Source of the DNA: Pseudomonas frederiksbergensis
GTDB taxonomy: Bacteria > Pseudomonadota > Gammaproteobacteria > Pseudomonadales > Pseudomonadaceae
Reading direction: 5' to 3'
NCBI RefSeq assembly: GCF_000802155.2
Contig: NZ_JQGJ02000004.1
Location: 310,001 to 374,000, forward strand
Length of the DNA: 64,000 nucleotides
Part shown: one piece after another, positions 19,984 to 31,316 of the stretch
Position numbering within the stretch: position 1 is the stretch's first letter
Layout of the letters: each line of letters opens with the position of its first letter
The notes under the pieces: generated by a model
Database searches by the model: none
Told to the model about the DNA's origin: nothing
What the model saw: the letters and a program-made list of their open reading frames with translations, nothing else
Made by a program: the position numbers and the translations under genes

Positions 19984-21753
19984 ATGCTTTCATCCCGACA
20001 TCGCCGCGCCATACGCCTGGCCAGCGGCTTCATCGCTCCTTATCGCAAGCAGGTTGCCGGTGCGTTGCTGGCCCTGATCGTCACGGCGGGTATCACGTTG
20101 TCCATGGGCCAGGGGATCCGGCTGCTGGTGGACCAGGGCTTCATGACTCGCTCGCCGCACCTGCTCAACCAGTCCATTGGCTTGTTCATGATGCTGGTGG
20201 TGGGCTTGGCGATCGGTACGTTCGCGCGGTTCTACCTGGTGTCATGGATCGGCGAGCGGGTGGTGGCCGATATCCGGCGGCAGGTGTTCAATCACTTGGT
20301 GTATCTGCATCCTGGCTTCTATGAAAACAACCGCAGTTCGGAAATCCAGTCGCGCCTGACCGCCGATACGACCTTGTTGCAATCGGTGATCGGCTCGTCG
20401 CTGTCGTTGTTCTTGCGCAACGCCTTGATGGTAGTTGGCGGGATTGTGCTGCTATTTATCACCAACCCCAAGCTGACCAGCATTGTGGTTGTTGCCCTGC
20501 CATTGGTGCTGGCGCCGATCCTGGTGTTTGGTCGCCGCGTACGCAGCTTGTCGCGCCAGAGCCAGGATCGTATTGCCGACGTCGGCAGCTACGTTTCCGA
20601 AACCCTGGGCCAGATCAAGACCGTGCAGGCCTACAACCACCAGGTCCAGGATGAACAACGTTTTGCCATAACGGTGGAGCAGGCCTTCGACACTGCCCGC
20701 AAGCGCATCGCCCAGCGTGCCTGGTTGATCACGTTAGTGATCGTGCTGGTGCTGGGGGCGGTGGGCGTCATGCTCTGGGTCGGCGGCATGGATGTGATCG
20801 CCGGACGGATTTCCGGTGGTGAGCTGGCGGCGTTCGTGTTCTACAGCCTGATCGTCGGCAGCGCCTTCGGTACCCTCAGCGAGGTGATCGGCGAGCTGCA
20901 ACGGGCTGCGGGCGCCGCAGAACGCATTGCCGAATTGCTGCGCTCGGAGAACATCATCCAACCGCCGGCTACGGGCCTGGTGAAGTTGCCAGAGCGGGTA
21001 CGAGGTGACTTGCGCCTTGAAGGCGTGCGATTTGCCTATCCATCCCGGCCGGACAGCTATGCGGTCGATGGCCTCGACCTGAGTATCAAGGCCGGCGAGA
21101 CCCTCGCCTTGGTCGGGCCCTCCGGTGCGGGCAAGTCAACGGTGTACGACTTGCTGTTGCGTTTCTACGATCCGCTGCAAGGACGGATCCTGATTGATGA
21201 CGTGCCGTTGACCTCGGTCGATCCCTTGGACCTGCGTCGCCATTTCGCCCTGGTTTCACAAAACCCGGCGCTGTTTTTCGGCACGGTCGAAGAAAACCTC
21301 CGCTACGGCAATCCCGGCGCAACGTTCGAGCAAGTGCGCGAGGCCGCGCAAATTGCCCACGCCCATGACTTCATCGAGAAAATGCCTGACGGTTACCAGA
21401 CCCACTTGGGCGATGGCGGCCTCGGATTGTCCGGCGGCCAGCGCCAACGCCTGGCGATCGCCCGGGCGCTGTTGGTGGACGCGCCGATCCTGCTGCTGGA
21501 CGAAGCCACCAGCGCCCTCGACGCCCAAAGCGAACACTTGATCCAGCAAGCCTTGCCCAACCTTATGAAAAACCGCACCACCCTGGTCATTGCCCATCGC
21601 CTGGCCACGGTGAAGAACGCCGACCGGATCGCGGTGATGGACCAGGGCAAGGTGGTTGCGGTGGGTAGCCATCAGGCGTTGGTTGCGAGCAATGCGTTGT
21701 ATGCGCGGTTGGCGGCGTTGCAGTTCAGTCAGCATGGCGAGGACGTTCATTGA
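19984..21753 (+). CDS. ABC-type exporter, fused permease/ATPase (MsbA-like)
   Basis: Half-transporter of 589 aa that would work as a homodimer. It has six membrane helices in the first 320 residues and a nucleotide-binding domain with Walker A GPSGAGKST, signature LSGGQRQR, Walker B ILLLDEATSALD and H-loop IAHRLAT. The layout is that of ABCB/MsbA-type lipid or drug exporters, but MsbA itself is normally linked to lpxK, which is absent here. Substrate unknown. ATG 19984 gives an N-terminus MLSSRHRRAIRLASGFIAPY typical of the family; a TTG at 19963 is possible. The ribosome site is weak. Confidence 0.9.
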   Translation: MLSSRHRRAIRLASGFIAPYRKQVAGALLALIVTAGITLSMGQGIRLLVDQGFMTRSPHLLNQSIGLFMMLVVGLAIGTFARFYLVSWIGERVVADIRRQVFNHLVYLHPGFYENNRSSEIQSRLTADTTLLQSVIGSSLSLFLRNALMVVGGIVLLFITNPKLTSIVVVALPLVLAPILVFGRRVRSLSRQSQDRIADVGSYVSETLGQIKTVQAYNHQVQDEQRFAITVEQAFDTARKRIAQRAWLITLVIVLVLGAVGVMLWVGGMDVIAGRISGGELAAFVFYSLIVGSAFGTLSEVIGELQRAAGAAERIAELLRSENIIQPPATGLVKLPERVRGDLRLEGVRFAYPSRPDSYAVDGLDLSIKAGETLALVGPSGAGKSTVYDLLLRFYDPLQGRILIDDVPLTSVDPLDLRRHFALVSQNPALFFGTVEENLRYGNPGATFEQVREAAQIAHAHDFIEKMPDGYQTHLGDGGLGLSGGQRQRLAIARALLVDAPILLLDEATSALDAQSEHLIQQALPNLMKNRTTLVIAHRLATVKNADRIAVMDQGKVVAVGSHQALVASNALYARLAALQFSQHGEDVH

Positions 21754-21823
21754 GCCGGACGTGCTGAAATCCTGACGAGCCGAAACCCAATGCGGGAGCG
21801 ACCGACCAAGTAGCCGACCAAAA

Positions 21824-21855
21824 AAAATGCCCGCGTCGAAAGGCGCGGGCATTTT
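21824..21855. terminator. Bidirectional terminator between ABC exporter and slt
   Basis: Perfect 12-base inverted repeat AAAATGCCCGCG (21824-21835) and CGCGGGCATTTT (21844-21855), between convergent genes, with A and T tracts on either side. Confidence 0.92.
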
Positions 21856-21884
21856 CTCTTGTCCGGTACAGCTTCCGCTAATAC

Positions 21885-23813
21885 TCACTGATCATCAAAA
21901 TACCGCTCATGCCAGTCCACCAGCGGTTGCGGCGAGTTGAGTTTCTGGCCGTAGATCACCGAATAGGACAACACGTTCTGCACGTATTGGCGGGTTTCGT
22001 CGAAGGGGATGCTTTCGACCCAAACGTCGAAGCTCAGGTGATCAGCGCCGCGCAGCCATTGGCGAACGCGGCCGGGGCCGGCGTTGTAGGCGGCGGAGGC
22101 AAGGACGCGGTTGCCGTTGAACTGGCTGTGGACCTGGCTCAGGTAGGCCGCGCCCAGCTGGATATTCTTGTCCGGGTTGAACACTTGCTGTGGCGATGCC
22201 AGGGGAATGCTGAACTTGCGTGCGGTTTCCTTGGCAGTGGCTGGCATCAGTTGCATGAGGCCGCTGGCGCCGACACCGGAGCGGGCGTCGTCCATGAAAG
22301 CACTTTCCTGCCGGGTAATGGCAAACGCCCAGCTTGGATGCAAGCCGCGGACCTTGGCTTCGCGCACCAAGGTGTCGCGGTGGGCCATCGGGAAGCGGAT
22401 GTCCAGGTCATCCCAGTACTTGGCCTGGCTGATGGTGCGAATGGCCGGGAAATACCATTTCAGGTCGTAGGCCAGTTTCGCCTGGGCAACCATTTCGTCC
22501 CGGTTGAAATGGCGGCTGACGTGATACCACTCGCGTCGCCCATCGACGATTTGACCGCGGGCATGGAACTCCAGCGCCCGGCGTATGCCCGGGGTGTTGC
22601 GTACTTTGTTGATCAGCGCCTGGCTCATGGGCAGCGGCTTGTTGATCAGCGAATAGGGTGACTGGGAACGGTCGGCAGCCAGGAAGCCGTAAAAATCACG
22701 CTCGCGAGCCAGATGCTTGTACAGCGTCAGTGCTTCAGGGTTCTGCGGCTGCGCAAGTTCCAGGCTGCGGGCCTGCCAGTAGCGCCAGCGATTGGTGCTG
22801 GCCAGCGATTCCGGCAAGCGCCGGGTCAGTTGGTAGGCGTCGTCCCAGCGGGCCAGGCGCAAAAGTAGCCGCAAGCGCCATTCCGATACGGTGTCGTCCC
22901 GCAGTTCAGGGTCATACTTGGTCATGACATCCAGGGCGCGGCTGTCGAAGCGCTTGGCCAAGGTCAGGCCGATTTCCCGGGCAATGGCGACTTTTTCGTC
23001 CCGGGAAAAATGCATGGTGCTGGCATAGCCGTCCAGCAATGCCATGGCTTTCTCCGGATCCTGGCGGGCCAGGCGGCGCAGGCCGAGGCTGACGATGTCG
23101 GACATCGGCTCGTCGGCGGGGGTGAAGCGTGAAGGCTGGTTGAGCAGTTCGGGCTTTTGCGCGACATCGACCAACAACTTGCCCCGGGCGGCGAGGGTGG
23201 TCAGGCCGCTGACCAAGCTGTTGGCCAGTGGATAATTGCGTGCCTGGGCCGCCAGTTTGGCGCGCTCCCAGCGTTTCTGCTCAGTCAACTGCCCCTGCGT
23301 CGCCCACATGCCAAACAACGCGTCGCAGGCCGCCGGCTGGGATTTGCCGGTGAGCCAGAGCTTTTCGGCATTGGCGTAGCCTTCGGCCTTCAGGCCGTGG
23401 CTGAGCTGATATTGAGCGTTGAGGCAATCCAGTTCGGTGAAGTTGAGCTTGGGATCGTAGTACTTGACGAAGGTCGCCCAGTCACCACGCTCGGCCAGCC
23501 AGCGCAACCAGCGCAGCTTCATCCAGTTGGCCTGGGGCAGGTCGCCATGCTCGGCGAGGAATTTTTCGATCTCGGCGTTGCTCGCGCTTTTGAGTCGCGC
23601 GGTCAGTTCATCATAGGCCAGGTACGGTTCCAGCGGATAATCACGCAGGGCCTGGCTGTAGCGAAAGTAGGGGCCGGAATCGCCTTTCGCCAGGGCGCGC
23701 TTGGCCTCGTCGTAATATTGGCGCTGGGTGGAAATGTCCACCGCCTGGGCGGTTTGAACGGCAGTGGCACACACAAACAAACAAGATAGAACACTGAAAA
23801 GGCGACTGCGCAT
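21885..23813 (-). CDS. slt: Soluble lytic murein transglycosylase
   Basis: Periplasmic Slt70-type enzyme (642 aa) that cleaves peptidoglycan to 1,6-anhydro-muropeptides. Signal peptide MRSRLFSVLSCLFVCATAVQ with a cut near TAQA-VDIS; a long alpha-helical superhelix (about 25-430); a linker domain; and a C-terminal lysozyme-like domain with catalytic Glu near 503 in TRQESAF, followed by GLMQLMPATA and AAYNAGPGRV. The start at 23813 is chosen by the signal peptide. The frame stays open upstream to about 24686, but that is antisense to uup. Confidence 0.95.
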   Translation of the reverse strand: MRSRLFSVLSCLFVCATAVQTAQAVDISTQRQYYDEAKRALAKGDSGPYFRYSQALRDYPLEPYLAYDELTARLKSASNAEIEKFLAEHGDLPQANWMKLRWLRWLAERGDWATFVKYYDPKLNFTELDCLNAQYQLSHGLKAEGYANAEKLWLTGKSQPAACDALFGMWATQGQLTEQKRWERAKLAAQARNYPLANSLVSGLTTLAARGKLLVDVAQKPELLNQPSRFTPADEPMSDIVSLGLRRLARQDPEKAMALLDGYASTMHFSRDEKVAIAREIGLTLAKRFDSRALDVMTKYDPELRDDTVSEWRLRLLLRLARWDDAYQLTRRLPESLASTNRWRYWQARSLELAQPQNPEALTLYKHLARERDFYGFLAADRSQSPYSLINKPLPMSQALINKVRNTPGIRRALEFHARGQIVDGRREWYHVSRHFNRDEMVAQAKLAYDLKWYFPAIRTISQAKYWDDLDIRFPMAHRDTLVREAKVRGLHPSWAFAITRQESAFMDDARSGVGASGLMQLMPATAKETARKFSIPLASPQQVFNPDKNIQLGAAYLSQVHSQFNGNRVLASAAYNAGPGRVRQWLRGADHLSFDVWVESIPFDETRQYVQNVLSYSVIYGQKLNSPQPLVDWHERYFDDQ

Positions 23814-24027
23814 GATACGTCCGGGCAGAAAAAACATGACAAGCCCAAGGAATAACCCAGGGTAACTTGCTTGTAGCTTAGCCTTTTGCCAGCAACCGGC
23901 GAAAGCTTTGCAGGGCCGTTGGCACAACTTCGCAACATTTGTTGTGCAGAGTGCTTCGACGACGAAATTGGCGGACCCTTGAGGGCTCTTCTCAGGTAGA
24001 ATGCGCGCCCGGTTTTTGGAGAAGCTC

Positions 24028-25947
24028 ATGACCCTGCTCAAATTCAGCGATGTGTCCCTTGCTTTCGGCGCGATGCCGTTGTTGGACAAGGTGTCCTGGC
24101 AGATCGCCCGTGGAGAGCGGGTGTGCATCATCGGCCGCAACGGCACTGGCAAGTCCAGCATGATGAAGCTGGTCAAGGGCGACCAGAAGCCTGACGACGG
24201 CTCGGTCTGGCGTGCGCCAGGCCTGAAGATCGGCGAATTGCCCCAGGAATTGCCGGTGGCCGACGAGCGGACCGTGTTCGACGTGGTTGCCGAAGGCCTG
24301 GACGGTGTCGGCGCGCTGTTGGCCGAATACCACCACCTGAGCCAGAACATCGTCACCGATGCCGACCTCGACAAACTGATGCATGTGCAGCACGACCTCG
24401 AGGCCCGCGACGGCTGGCGCTTGCAGCAGTTGGTCGACAGCACCTTGAGCCGCCTGCAGCTCCCGGCCGACAAGACCTTGGCCGAACTGTCCGGCGGTTG
24501 GCGTCGCCGTGTCCTGCTGGCCCAGGCCCTGGTGTCCGAGCCTGACCTCCTGCTGCTCGACGAACCCACCAACCACCTGGATATCGGCGCCATTGCATGG
24601 CTTGAGGAAGCGCTGAAGGATTTCCAAGGGGCAGTGCTGTTCATCACCCACGACCGTTCCTTCCTGCAGAACCTGGCAACCCGCATCCTCGAACTGGATC
24701 GCGGCGGCTTGATCGACTGGAACGGCGACTACGCCAGCTTCCTGGTGCACAAGGAAGCGGTGCTGGCGGCGGAAGAAACCGCGAACGCCTTGTTCGACAA
24801 GCGCCTGGCCCAGGAAGAAGTCTGGATCCGCCAGGGCATCAAGGCCCGACGTACCCGTAACGAAGGCCGCGTGCGCGCCCTCAAGGCCCTGCGCGTCGAG
24901 CGCAGCGAACGCCGCGAGCGCACCGGCAAGGCCAATATTCAGTTGGAAACGGCAGATAAATCCGGCAAGCAGGTCATGGTGTTGGAAAACGTCAGCTTCG
25001 CTCACCCGGGCGGGCCGTTTCTGATCAAGGATTTCTCCATGGTCCTGCAGCGCGGCGACCGGATCGGCCTGCTCGGCGCCAACGGTACCGGCAAGACGAC
25101 CTTGCTCAAGCTGATGCTTGGCGGGCTGGTGCCGACCAGCGGCAAGGTGGAAGAGGGGACGAAGATCGATGTCGCCTACTTCGACCAGTTGCGCCATCAG
25201 CTGGACTTGGAAAAGACCGTGATCGACAACGTGGCCGAAGGTCGCGACTTCATCGAGATCGATGGCCAGAGCCGCCACGTATTGAGCTACCTCGGCGATT
25301 TCCTGTTCAGCCCGCAGCGCGCCCGTACACCGGTGAAGGCGCTTTCGGGTGGTGAGCGCGCACGCCTGCTGCTGGCCAAGCTGTTCAGCAAGCCGGCGAA
25401 CCTGCTGGTGCTCGACGAACCGACCAACGACCTGGACGTGGAGACCCTCGAGCTGCTGGAAGAAGTGTTATTGACCTTCAATGGCACCGTGCTGATGGTC
25501 AGCCACGACCGGGCATTTCTCGACAACGTGGTCACCAGCACCTTGGTATTCGAAGGCGAAGGCTTGGTGCGCGAATACGTCGGTGGGTACCAGGATTGGC
25601 TGCGCCAGGGCGGCTCGCCGCGCCTGTTGGGCGTGACCGAGAGCAAGTCTGGCAAGGCCGACCTCAATTCGGCGGTGGTCAAGGCCGAGCCCGCGCCGGT
25701 TGCCACCGCTGCTGCACCGGCCCCAGCGAAGAAAAAACTCAGCTACAAACTGCAGCGTGAGCTCGAAGCCCTGCCAGGCGATATCGAAGCGAAAGAGCAG
25801 CAGATCGCCGCGGTGGAAGCAGAGATGGCCGATCCCGGCTTCTACCAGCGTCCTGCGGCTGAAACCGCCAAGGTGATCGCGCATCTGGAGCAACTGCAGG
25901 CCGAGCTGGATGCATTGGTCGAGCGTTGGGCTGAGTTGGACGCTTGA
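24028..25947 (+). CDS. uup: ABC-F family ATPase Uup
   Basis: Soluble tandem ATPase (639 aa) with two nucleotide-binding domains and no membrane part. Walker A motifs GRNGTGKSS (first) and GANGTGKTT (second), signatures LSGGWRRR and LSGGERAR, and Walker B LLLLDEPTNHLD and LLVLDEPTNDLD. The arm-region linker and the C-terminal coiled coil (about 570-639, KKKLSYKLQRELEALP) point to Uup rather than EttA. ABC-F proteins act at ribosomes; Uup also affects branched DNA intermediates and transposon excision. The start follows GGAG by 7 bases. Divergent from slt. Confidence 0.93.
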   Translation: MTLLKFSDVSLAFGAMPLLDKVSWQIARGERVCIIGRNGTGKSSMMKLVKGDQKPDDGSVWRAPGLKIGELPQELPVADERTVFDVVAEGLDGVGALLAEYHHLSQNIVTDADLDKLMHVQHDLEARDGWRLQQLVDSTLSRLQLPADKTLAELSGGWRRRVLLAQALVSEPDLLLLDEPTNHLDIGAIAWLEEALKDFQGAVLFITHDRSFLQNLATRILELDRGGLIDWNGDYASFLVHKEAVLAAEETANALFDKRLAQEEVWIRQGIKARRTRNEGRVRALKALRVERSERRERTGKANIQLETADKSGKQVMVLENVSFAHPGGPFLIKDFSMVLQRGDRIGLLGANGTGKTTLLKLMLGGLVPTSGKVEEGTKIDVAYFDQLRHQLDLEKTVIDNVAEGRDFIEIDGQSRHVLSYLGDFLFSPQRARTPVKALSGGERARLLLAKLFSKPANLLVLDEPTNDLDVETLELLEEVLLTFNGTVLMVSHDRAFLDNVVTSTLVFEGEGLVREYVGGYQDWLRQGGSPRLLGVTESKSGKADLNSAVVKAEPAPVATAAAPAPAKKKLSYKLQRELEALPGDIEAKEQQIAAVEAEMADPGFYQRPAAETAKVIAHLEQLQAELDALVERWAELDA

Positions 25948-25960
25948 TCCGTTGAGCTAA

Positions 25961-25996
25961 AAAATCCCGGTGTTCAGCAATGAACGCCGGGATTTT
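25961..25996. terminator. Bidirectional terminator between uup and the stress protein gene
   Basis: A 16-base stem (AAAATCCCGGTGTTCA at 25961-25976 against 25981-25996, one G-T pair) with a GCAA tetraloop, between convergent genes. Confidence 0.92.
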
Positions 25997-26040
25997 CAGT
26001 TGAAAATGTCATCGCTTGTGGGAGCGAGCAAGTTCAGGGG

Positions 26041-26481
26041 TCAGGTGCGCTTGACCAGGTGCACCGCCAGCACATCGCAAGGCGCACCATGTAGCACGTC
26101 GTTGGCCGTGGAGCCCAGCAACAGCGCCAAACCATGACGGCCATGACTGCCGACCACGATCAGGTCGCAGCCTTGCTCCTTGGCCAGGTGATGGATTTCC
26201 TGGCGCGGCTGGCCGTAGGTCAGGTGGCTATTTTCCTTTTTCAGGGCGGGGTATTTCACGATCAGTCGGTCAAGGCGTTCCTTGGCCTGGTCGAACTGCT
26301 GCTGTTGGAGCTGGGAAAGATCCATCGGAACGTCACCGCCGAAGGCCATGGCCATCGGTTCGACGATGTGCACCAGCGACAGTTTGTTTTCCCGGCCTTC
26401 GCACAGGGCGAGGGCGCGCTTGACGACGGGATCGCATTCTTCAGTAAGGTCGACGGCGACCAGGATGTGTTCGTAGTACAT
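26041..26481 (-). CDS. Universal stress protein (UspA family)
   Basis: Protein of 146 aa with the UspA fold: MYYEHILVAVDLTEE at the start (Asp of the adenine site) and the ATP-binding loop GSHGRHGLALLLGSTAND (G-2x-G-9x-G-S) near the C-terminus. Members of this group dimerise, bind ATP and accumulate under stress or energy limitation; the precise role is unknown. GGAG precedes the ATG at 26481. A longer frame to 26535 lacks support. Confidence 0.93.
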   Translation of the reverse strand: MYYEHILVAVDLTEECDPVVKRALALCEGRENKLSLVHIVEPMAMAFGGDVPMDLSQLQQQQFDQAKERLDRLIVKYPALKKENSHLTYGQPRQEIHHLAKEQGCDLIVVGSHGRHGLALLLGSTANDVLHGAPCDVLAVHLVKRT

Positions 26482-26583
26482 GAAAAGCACTCCAGAGAAT
26501 GGCGATACGGTAAGTATGGCTGGTTTCAAGCGCATTGATGGCGACGCAGCTCAATGGGCTCATCAGAATTCGGGAGTACAGAT

Positions 26584-27021
26584 ATGACGGTCTGGATAGT
26601 GGTGTCAATCCTGCTGGTGGTATTAAGCCCCCTGGCATGGTTGCGGCCGTCCCGTTCCCAGAGCGGGCGCATGGCCCTTCGCATGGAGGCGCGACGCCTC
26701 GGGCTGGCCATGCAGCTGACCCCGCAGGACTGGCCGCACTGGCTTCTCCAGCAGCCTCCAAACCCATGTGCGCAATACCACCGAGCCCGGCGTGGCAGCC
26801 GGCCGGCCGTTTGGAGTTATTGGCAAAAGGCGCCTGGCGTGTGGGTGAATCAATGGCAGGAAACCTGCCGGGATGAATCGTTGCTCAATCATTTCCGGAC
26901 GTTGCCGGATAATGTCTACAAGGTCGAGGCCGACCGGCAGATGATCGCGTTGTACTGGGGGGAAAAAGGCGAAGCCAGTGTCTTGCAGGACATTTCTGCT
27001 GTGCTCAAGGCGCTGGCCTGA
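26584..27021 (+). CDS. Membrane-anchored hypothetical protein
   Basis: Protein of 145 aa. One N-terminal membrane helix (MTVWIVVSILLVVLSPLAWL) is followed by a basic cytoplasmic region rich in Arg and Trp (LTPQDWPHWLL, VWSYWQKAPGVWV). No known domain is recognised. The start has GGGAG 9 bases upstream. It diverges from the stress protein gene, and an equivalent gene sits upstream of fadB in other pseudomonads as far as I recall. Function unknown. Confidence 0.85.
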   Translation: MTVWIVVSILLVVLSPLAWLRPSRSQSGRMALRMEARRLGLAMQLTPQDWPHWLLQQPPNPCAQYHRARRGSRPAVWSYWQKAPGVWVNQWQETCRDESLLNHFRTLPDNVYKVEADRQMIALYWGEKGEASVLQDISAVLKALA

Positions 27022-27031
27022 CGCGTAAAAA

Positions 27032-27053
27032 AGCCCGACAGATACATCGGGCT
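27032..27053. terminator. Weak hairpin after the hypothetical gene
   Basis: Inverted repeat AGCCCGA (27032-27038) and TCGGGCT (27047-27053). The T-run is on the minus strand only, so its use as a terminator for the plus-strand gene is doubtful. Confidence 0.4.
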
Positions 27054-27269
27054 GGGTGGCCAGGCAGGCCGGTAAGCGTTTTCTTCTGGTCGTTCATTCG
27101 AAACGACCTTCGCGTATAGAACTCAAATGTGTTGTCACCAGCGTAGTCGGTTGAATCCGTTGCGGTTGGAATTAGGGCGACTTTTCTAATTATTGATTCT
27201 ATGAATGGTTGCTCATGCGGCTCCGTGTTGCTGATCCATGCGGTACGGAAATGACTGCGGAGTCCCGTT

Positions 27270-27283
27270 CAAACGCTTGTTTA
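27270..27283. promoter_or_regulatory. PsrA-type operator upstream of fadBA
   Basis: CAAACGCTTGTTTA fits the published PsrA pattern (G/C)AAAC-N2-4-GTTT(G/C) except for the last base. PsrA represses the fadBA operon in P. aeruginosa and is released by long-chain fatty acids. A near-perfect match also lies before psrA in this window. Confidence 0.65.
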
Positions 27284-27506
27284 GGGCGATTGACAATTGT
27301 CGGAAATTCCGTGAAGGTGACGTACCCAAATCAAACGGGCGTATGAATTGAGCGTTTGTATTTTCAGAACGTTCCTACAGAACCCGACTATCGCGTTGAC
27401 GGGTGTGTCTGGCGGATTGGCGTAGCATCGGCGGTAATGTCCGTGCCGAGCCAGGGGCCAGCGTCCAACGTGTACTGTTCAGCTTCCATATCGTGGAGAT
27501 CAGTTG

Positions 27507-29654
27507 ATGATTTACGAAGGTAAAGCCATCACGGTTAAGGCTCTTGAAAGTGGCATCGTCGAACTGAAATTCGACCTCAAGGGTGAGTCCGTCAACAAGT
27601 TCAACCGTCTTACCCTGAATGAATTGCGTCAGGCTGTGGACACTATCAAGGCAGATGCTTCGATCAAGGGTGTGATCGTCAGCAGTGGCAAGGACGTTTT
27701 CATCGTCGGCGCCGACATCACCGAATTCGTCGACAACTTCAAGCTGCCCGATGCCGAACTGATCGCTGGCAACCTCGAAGCGAACCGTATCTTCAGCGAC
27801 TTCGAAGACCTCAACGTACCCACCGTCGCAGCCATCAACGGCATCGCCCTGGGTGGTGGCCTGGAAATGTGCCTGGCGGCGGATTACCGCGTCATGTCCA
27901 CCGCGGCCAAGATCGGCCTGCCGGAAGTCAAGCTGGGCATCTACCCGGGCTTCGGTGGTACCGTGCGCCTGCCACGCCTGATCGGTGCCGACAATGCCAT
28001 CGAGTGGATTGCCGCCGGCAAGGAAAACCGCGCCGAAGACGCGCTGAAAGTGGGCGCCGTGGACGCGGTGGTCGAACCTGGCAAGCTCCAGGAAGCGGCC
28101 CTTGAAACCGTCAAGCGCGCAATCAGCGGTGAGTTCGACTACAAGGCAAAGCGTCAGCCGAAGCTGGAAAAACTCAAGCTCAATGCCATCGAACAAATGA
28201 TGGCGTTCGAAACCGCCAAGGGTTTCGTGGCCGGCCAGGCGGGCCCGAACTACCCGGCGCCGGTCGAAGCGATCAAGACCATCCAGAAGGCTGCGAACTT
28301 CGGTCGCGACAAGGCCCTGGAAGTCGAAGCCGCCGGTTTCGTCAAGCTGGCCAAGACTTCGGCTGCGCAGAGCCTGATCGGTCTGTTCCTCAACGACCAG
28401 GAGCTGAAGAAGAAGGCCAAGGCTTATGACGAAATCGCCCGTGACGTGAAGCAGGCCGCTGTACTCGGCGCCGGCATCATGGGTGGCGGTATCGCCTATC
28501 AGTCGGCGTCCAAGGGCACGCCGATCCTGATGAAAGACATCAACGAGCACGGGATCGAGCAGGGCCTGGCCGAAGCCGCCAAGCTGCTGGTCGGTCGCGT
28601 CGACAAAGGTCGCATGACCGCCGCGAAGATGGCTGAAGTGCTCAACGGCATTCGTCCGACCCTGTCCTACGGCGATTTCGGCCATGTCGACCTGGTGGTC
28701 GAAGCGGTCGTCGAGAACCCGAAGGTCAAGCAGGCGGTACTGGCTGAAGTCGAAGACAAGGTCAAAGAGGACACCATCCTCGCCTCGAACACCTCGACCA
28801 TTTCCATTTCACTGTTGGCCAAGGCCCTCAAGCGTCCGGAAAACTTCGTCGGCATGCACTTCTTCAACCCGGTGCACATGATGCCGCTGGTGGAAGTCAT
28901 CCGTGGCGAGAAGTCCAGCGAACAGGCCATCGCCACCACCGTGGCCTATGCCAAGAAAATGGGCAAGAACCCGATTGTCGTCAACGACTGCCCGGGTTTC
29001 CTGGTCAACCGCGTGCTGTTCCCGTATTTCGGCGGTTTCGCCAAGCTGGTCAGCGCCGGTGTGGACTTCGTGCGCATCGACAAGATCATGGAGAAATTCG
29101 GCTGGCCGATGGGCCCGGCGTACCTGATGGACGTGGTCGGCATCGACACCGGCCACCACGGTCGCGACGTCATGGCTGAAGGCTTCCCGGACCGCATGAA
29201 GGACGACCGCCGTTCGGCCGTCGACGTGCTCTACGAAGCCAAGCGCCTGGGCCAGAAGAACGGCAAGGGCTTCTATGCCTATGAGACCGACAAGCGCGGC
29301 AAGCAGAAGAAAGTCGCCGATTCGTCGGTGCTGGAAGTGCTCAAGCCGATCGTCTACGAGCAGCGCGAAGTCACCGACGAGGACATCATCAACTGGATGA
29401 TGATCCCGCTGTGCCTGGAAACCGTGCGTTGCCTGGAAGACGGCATCGTCGAAACCGCCGCCGAAGCCGACATGGGTCTGGTCTATGGCATCGGTTTCCC
29501 TCCATTCCGTGGCGGTGCGCTGCGCTACATCGATTCGATCGGTGTGGCCGAGTTCGTTGCCCTGGCTGACCAGTACGCTGATCTGGGCGCGCTGTACCAC
29601 CCGACCGCGAAGCTGCGTGAGATGGCCAAGAACGGCCAGAGCTTCTTCGGTTAA
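27507..29654 (+). CDS. fadB: Fatty acid oxidation complex subunit alpha
   Basis: Multifunctional beta-oxidation enzyme (715 aa, standard length). The N-terminal enoyl-CoA hydratase/isomerase domain carries E120 (GGGLEM) and E140 (GLPEVKLG). The central NAD-binding domain of 3-hydroxyacyl-CoA dehydrogenase has [14 protein letters not shown] (about 318-331), and the catalytic His is in [11 protein letters not shown] (about 451). The C-terminal HCDH domain completes it. With FadA it forms the alpha2beta2 complex. GGAG lies 8 bases before ATG 27507. It is followed by fadA after 30 bases. Confidence 0.97.
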   Translation: MIYEGKAITVKALESGIVELKFDLKGESVNKFNRLTLNELRQAVDTIKADASIKGVIVSSGKDVFIVGADITEFVDNFKLPDAELIAGNLEANRIFSDFEDLNVPTVAAINGIALGGGLEMCLAADYRVMSTAAKIGLPEVKLGIYPGFGGTVRLPRLIGADNAIEWIAAGKENRAEDALKVGAVDAVVEPGKLQEAALETVKRAISGEFDYKAKRQPKLEKLKLNAIEQMMAFETAKGFVAGQAGPNYPAPVEAIKTIQKAANFGRDKALEVEAAGFVKLAKTSAAQSLIGLFLNDQELKKKAKAYDEIARDVKQAAVLGAGIMGGGIAYQSASKGTPILMKDINEHGIEQGLAEAAKLLVGRVDKGRMTAAKMAEVLNGIRPTLSYGDFGHVDLVVEAVVENPKVKQAVLAEVEDKVKEDTILASNTSTISISLLAKALKRPENFVGMHFFNPVHMMPLVEVIRGEKSSEQAIATTVAYAKKMGKNPIVVNDCPGFLVNRVLFPYFGGFAKLVSAGVDFVRIDKIMEKFGWPMGPAYLMDVVGIDTGHHGRDVMAEGFPDRMKDDRRSAVDVLYEAKRLGQKNGKGFYAYETDKRGKQKKVADSSVLEVLKPIVYEQREVTDEDIINWMMIPLCLETVRCLEDGIVETAAEADMGLVYGIGFPPFRGGALRYIDSIGVAEFVALADQYADLGALYHPTAKLREMAKNGQSFFG

Positions 29655-29669
29655 GCGCCCAACGACTAG

Positions 29670-30860
<1,191 letters not shown>

Positions 30861-30878
30861 GCGTTGCGTTGATGGAAG

Positions 30879-30902
30879 CCGGGGCCAAGTGCCCCGGTTT
30901 TT
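30879..30902 (+). terminator. Terminator of fadBA
   Basis: CCGGGGC (30879-30885) and GCCCCGG (30891-30897) with a 5-base loop, then TTTTTG. Confidence 0.88.
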
Positions 30903-30964
30903 GTTTTCGGGTTTGGCAAAAAGATTTTGTTTTATTTTGAAAAGATTTGAGTGAGGGCCAATGC

Positions 30965-31201
30965 ATGCCGATACAACCTGGGCTCTACCAACATTACAAA
31001 GGTCCGCAGTACCGCGTATTCAGTGTTGCGCGGCATTCGGAAACCGAGGAAGAAGTAGTCTTCTACCAAGCCCTGTATGGCGATTACGGCTTTTGGGTGC
31101 GTCCATTGAGCATGTTCCAGGAGTCTGTCGAAGTTGACGGTGAACAAGTGCCGCGCTTTGCTTTGGTGCAGGTCGAGGAGAGCGTTTTTTCCAAGCCTTG
31201 A
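30965..31201 (+). CDS. DUF1653 domain protein
   Basis: Small protein of 78 aa: MPIQPGLYQHYKGPQYRVFS, then VARHSETEEEVVFYQALYGD and VRPLSMFQESV. The GxYxHYKG(x)xYxV start and the WVRPLxMFxE(x)V end are the marks of DUF1653, a widespread family of unknown function with an SH3-like or beta-barrel fold. Likely cytoplasmic. ATG 30965 is preferred over the overlapping out-of-frame ATG at 30961. It stands alone between fadBA and topA. Confidence 0.88.
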   Translation: MPIQPGLYQHYKGPQYRVFSVARHSETEEEVVFYQALYGDYGFWVRPLSMFQESVEVDGEQVPRFALVQVEESVFSKP

Positions 31202-31316
31202 GGCCAGTGCGAGGGCGACCCCGCCCTTGACCTCACCTTGCAGCCACTATATATAGCGGTGCCGCGTCAGGCGCCAACCGCCTTTCACTTTTTAGAACTC
31301 AGGAATTTTCTGATCC

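Larger units (their letters stand above)
27022..27506. other. Intergenic region upstream of fadBA
   Basis: About 485 bases without a convincing gene. It holds a small hairpin (27032-27053), a PsrA-type operator (27270-27283), a 10-base palindrome GACAATTGTC (27292-27301) and presumably the fadBA promoter. It is more AT-rich around 27130-27210 than the flanking genes. Confidence 0.7.

Noticed and set aside
23814..24686. N-terminal extension of slt by about 290 codons
   Set aside because: It runs antisense through uup. The signal peptide at 23813 and the standard length of 642 aa fix the true start.
27292..27301. Perfect palindrome GACAATTGTC upstream of fadB as an operator
   Set aside because: Only 10 bases, no matching regulator known to me, and no second copy seen nearby. 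Kept only as a note in the intergenic entry.
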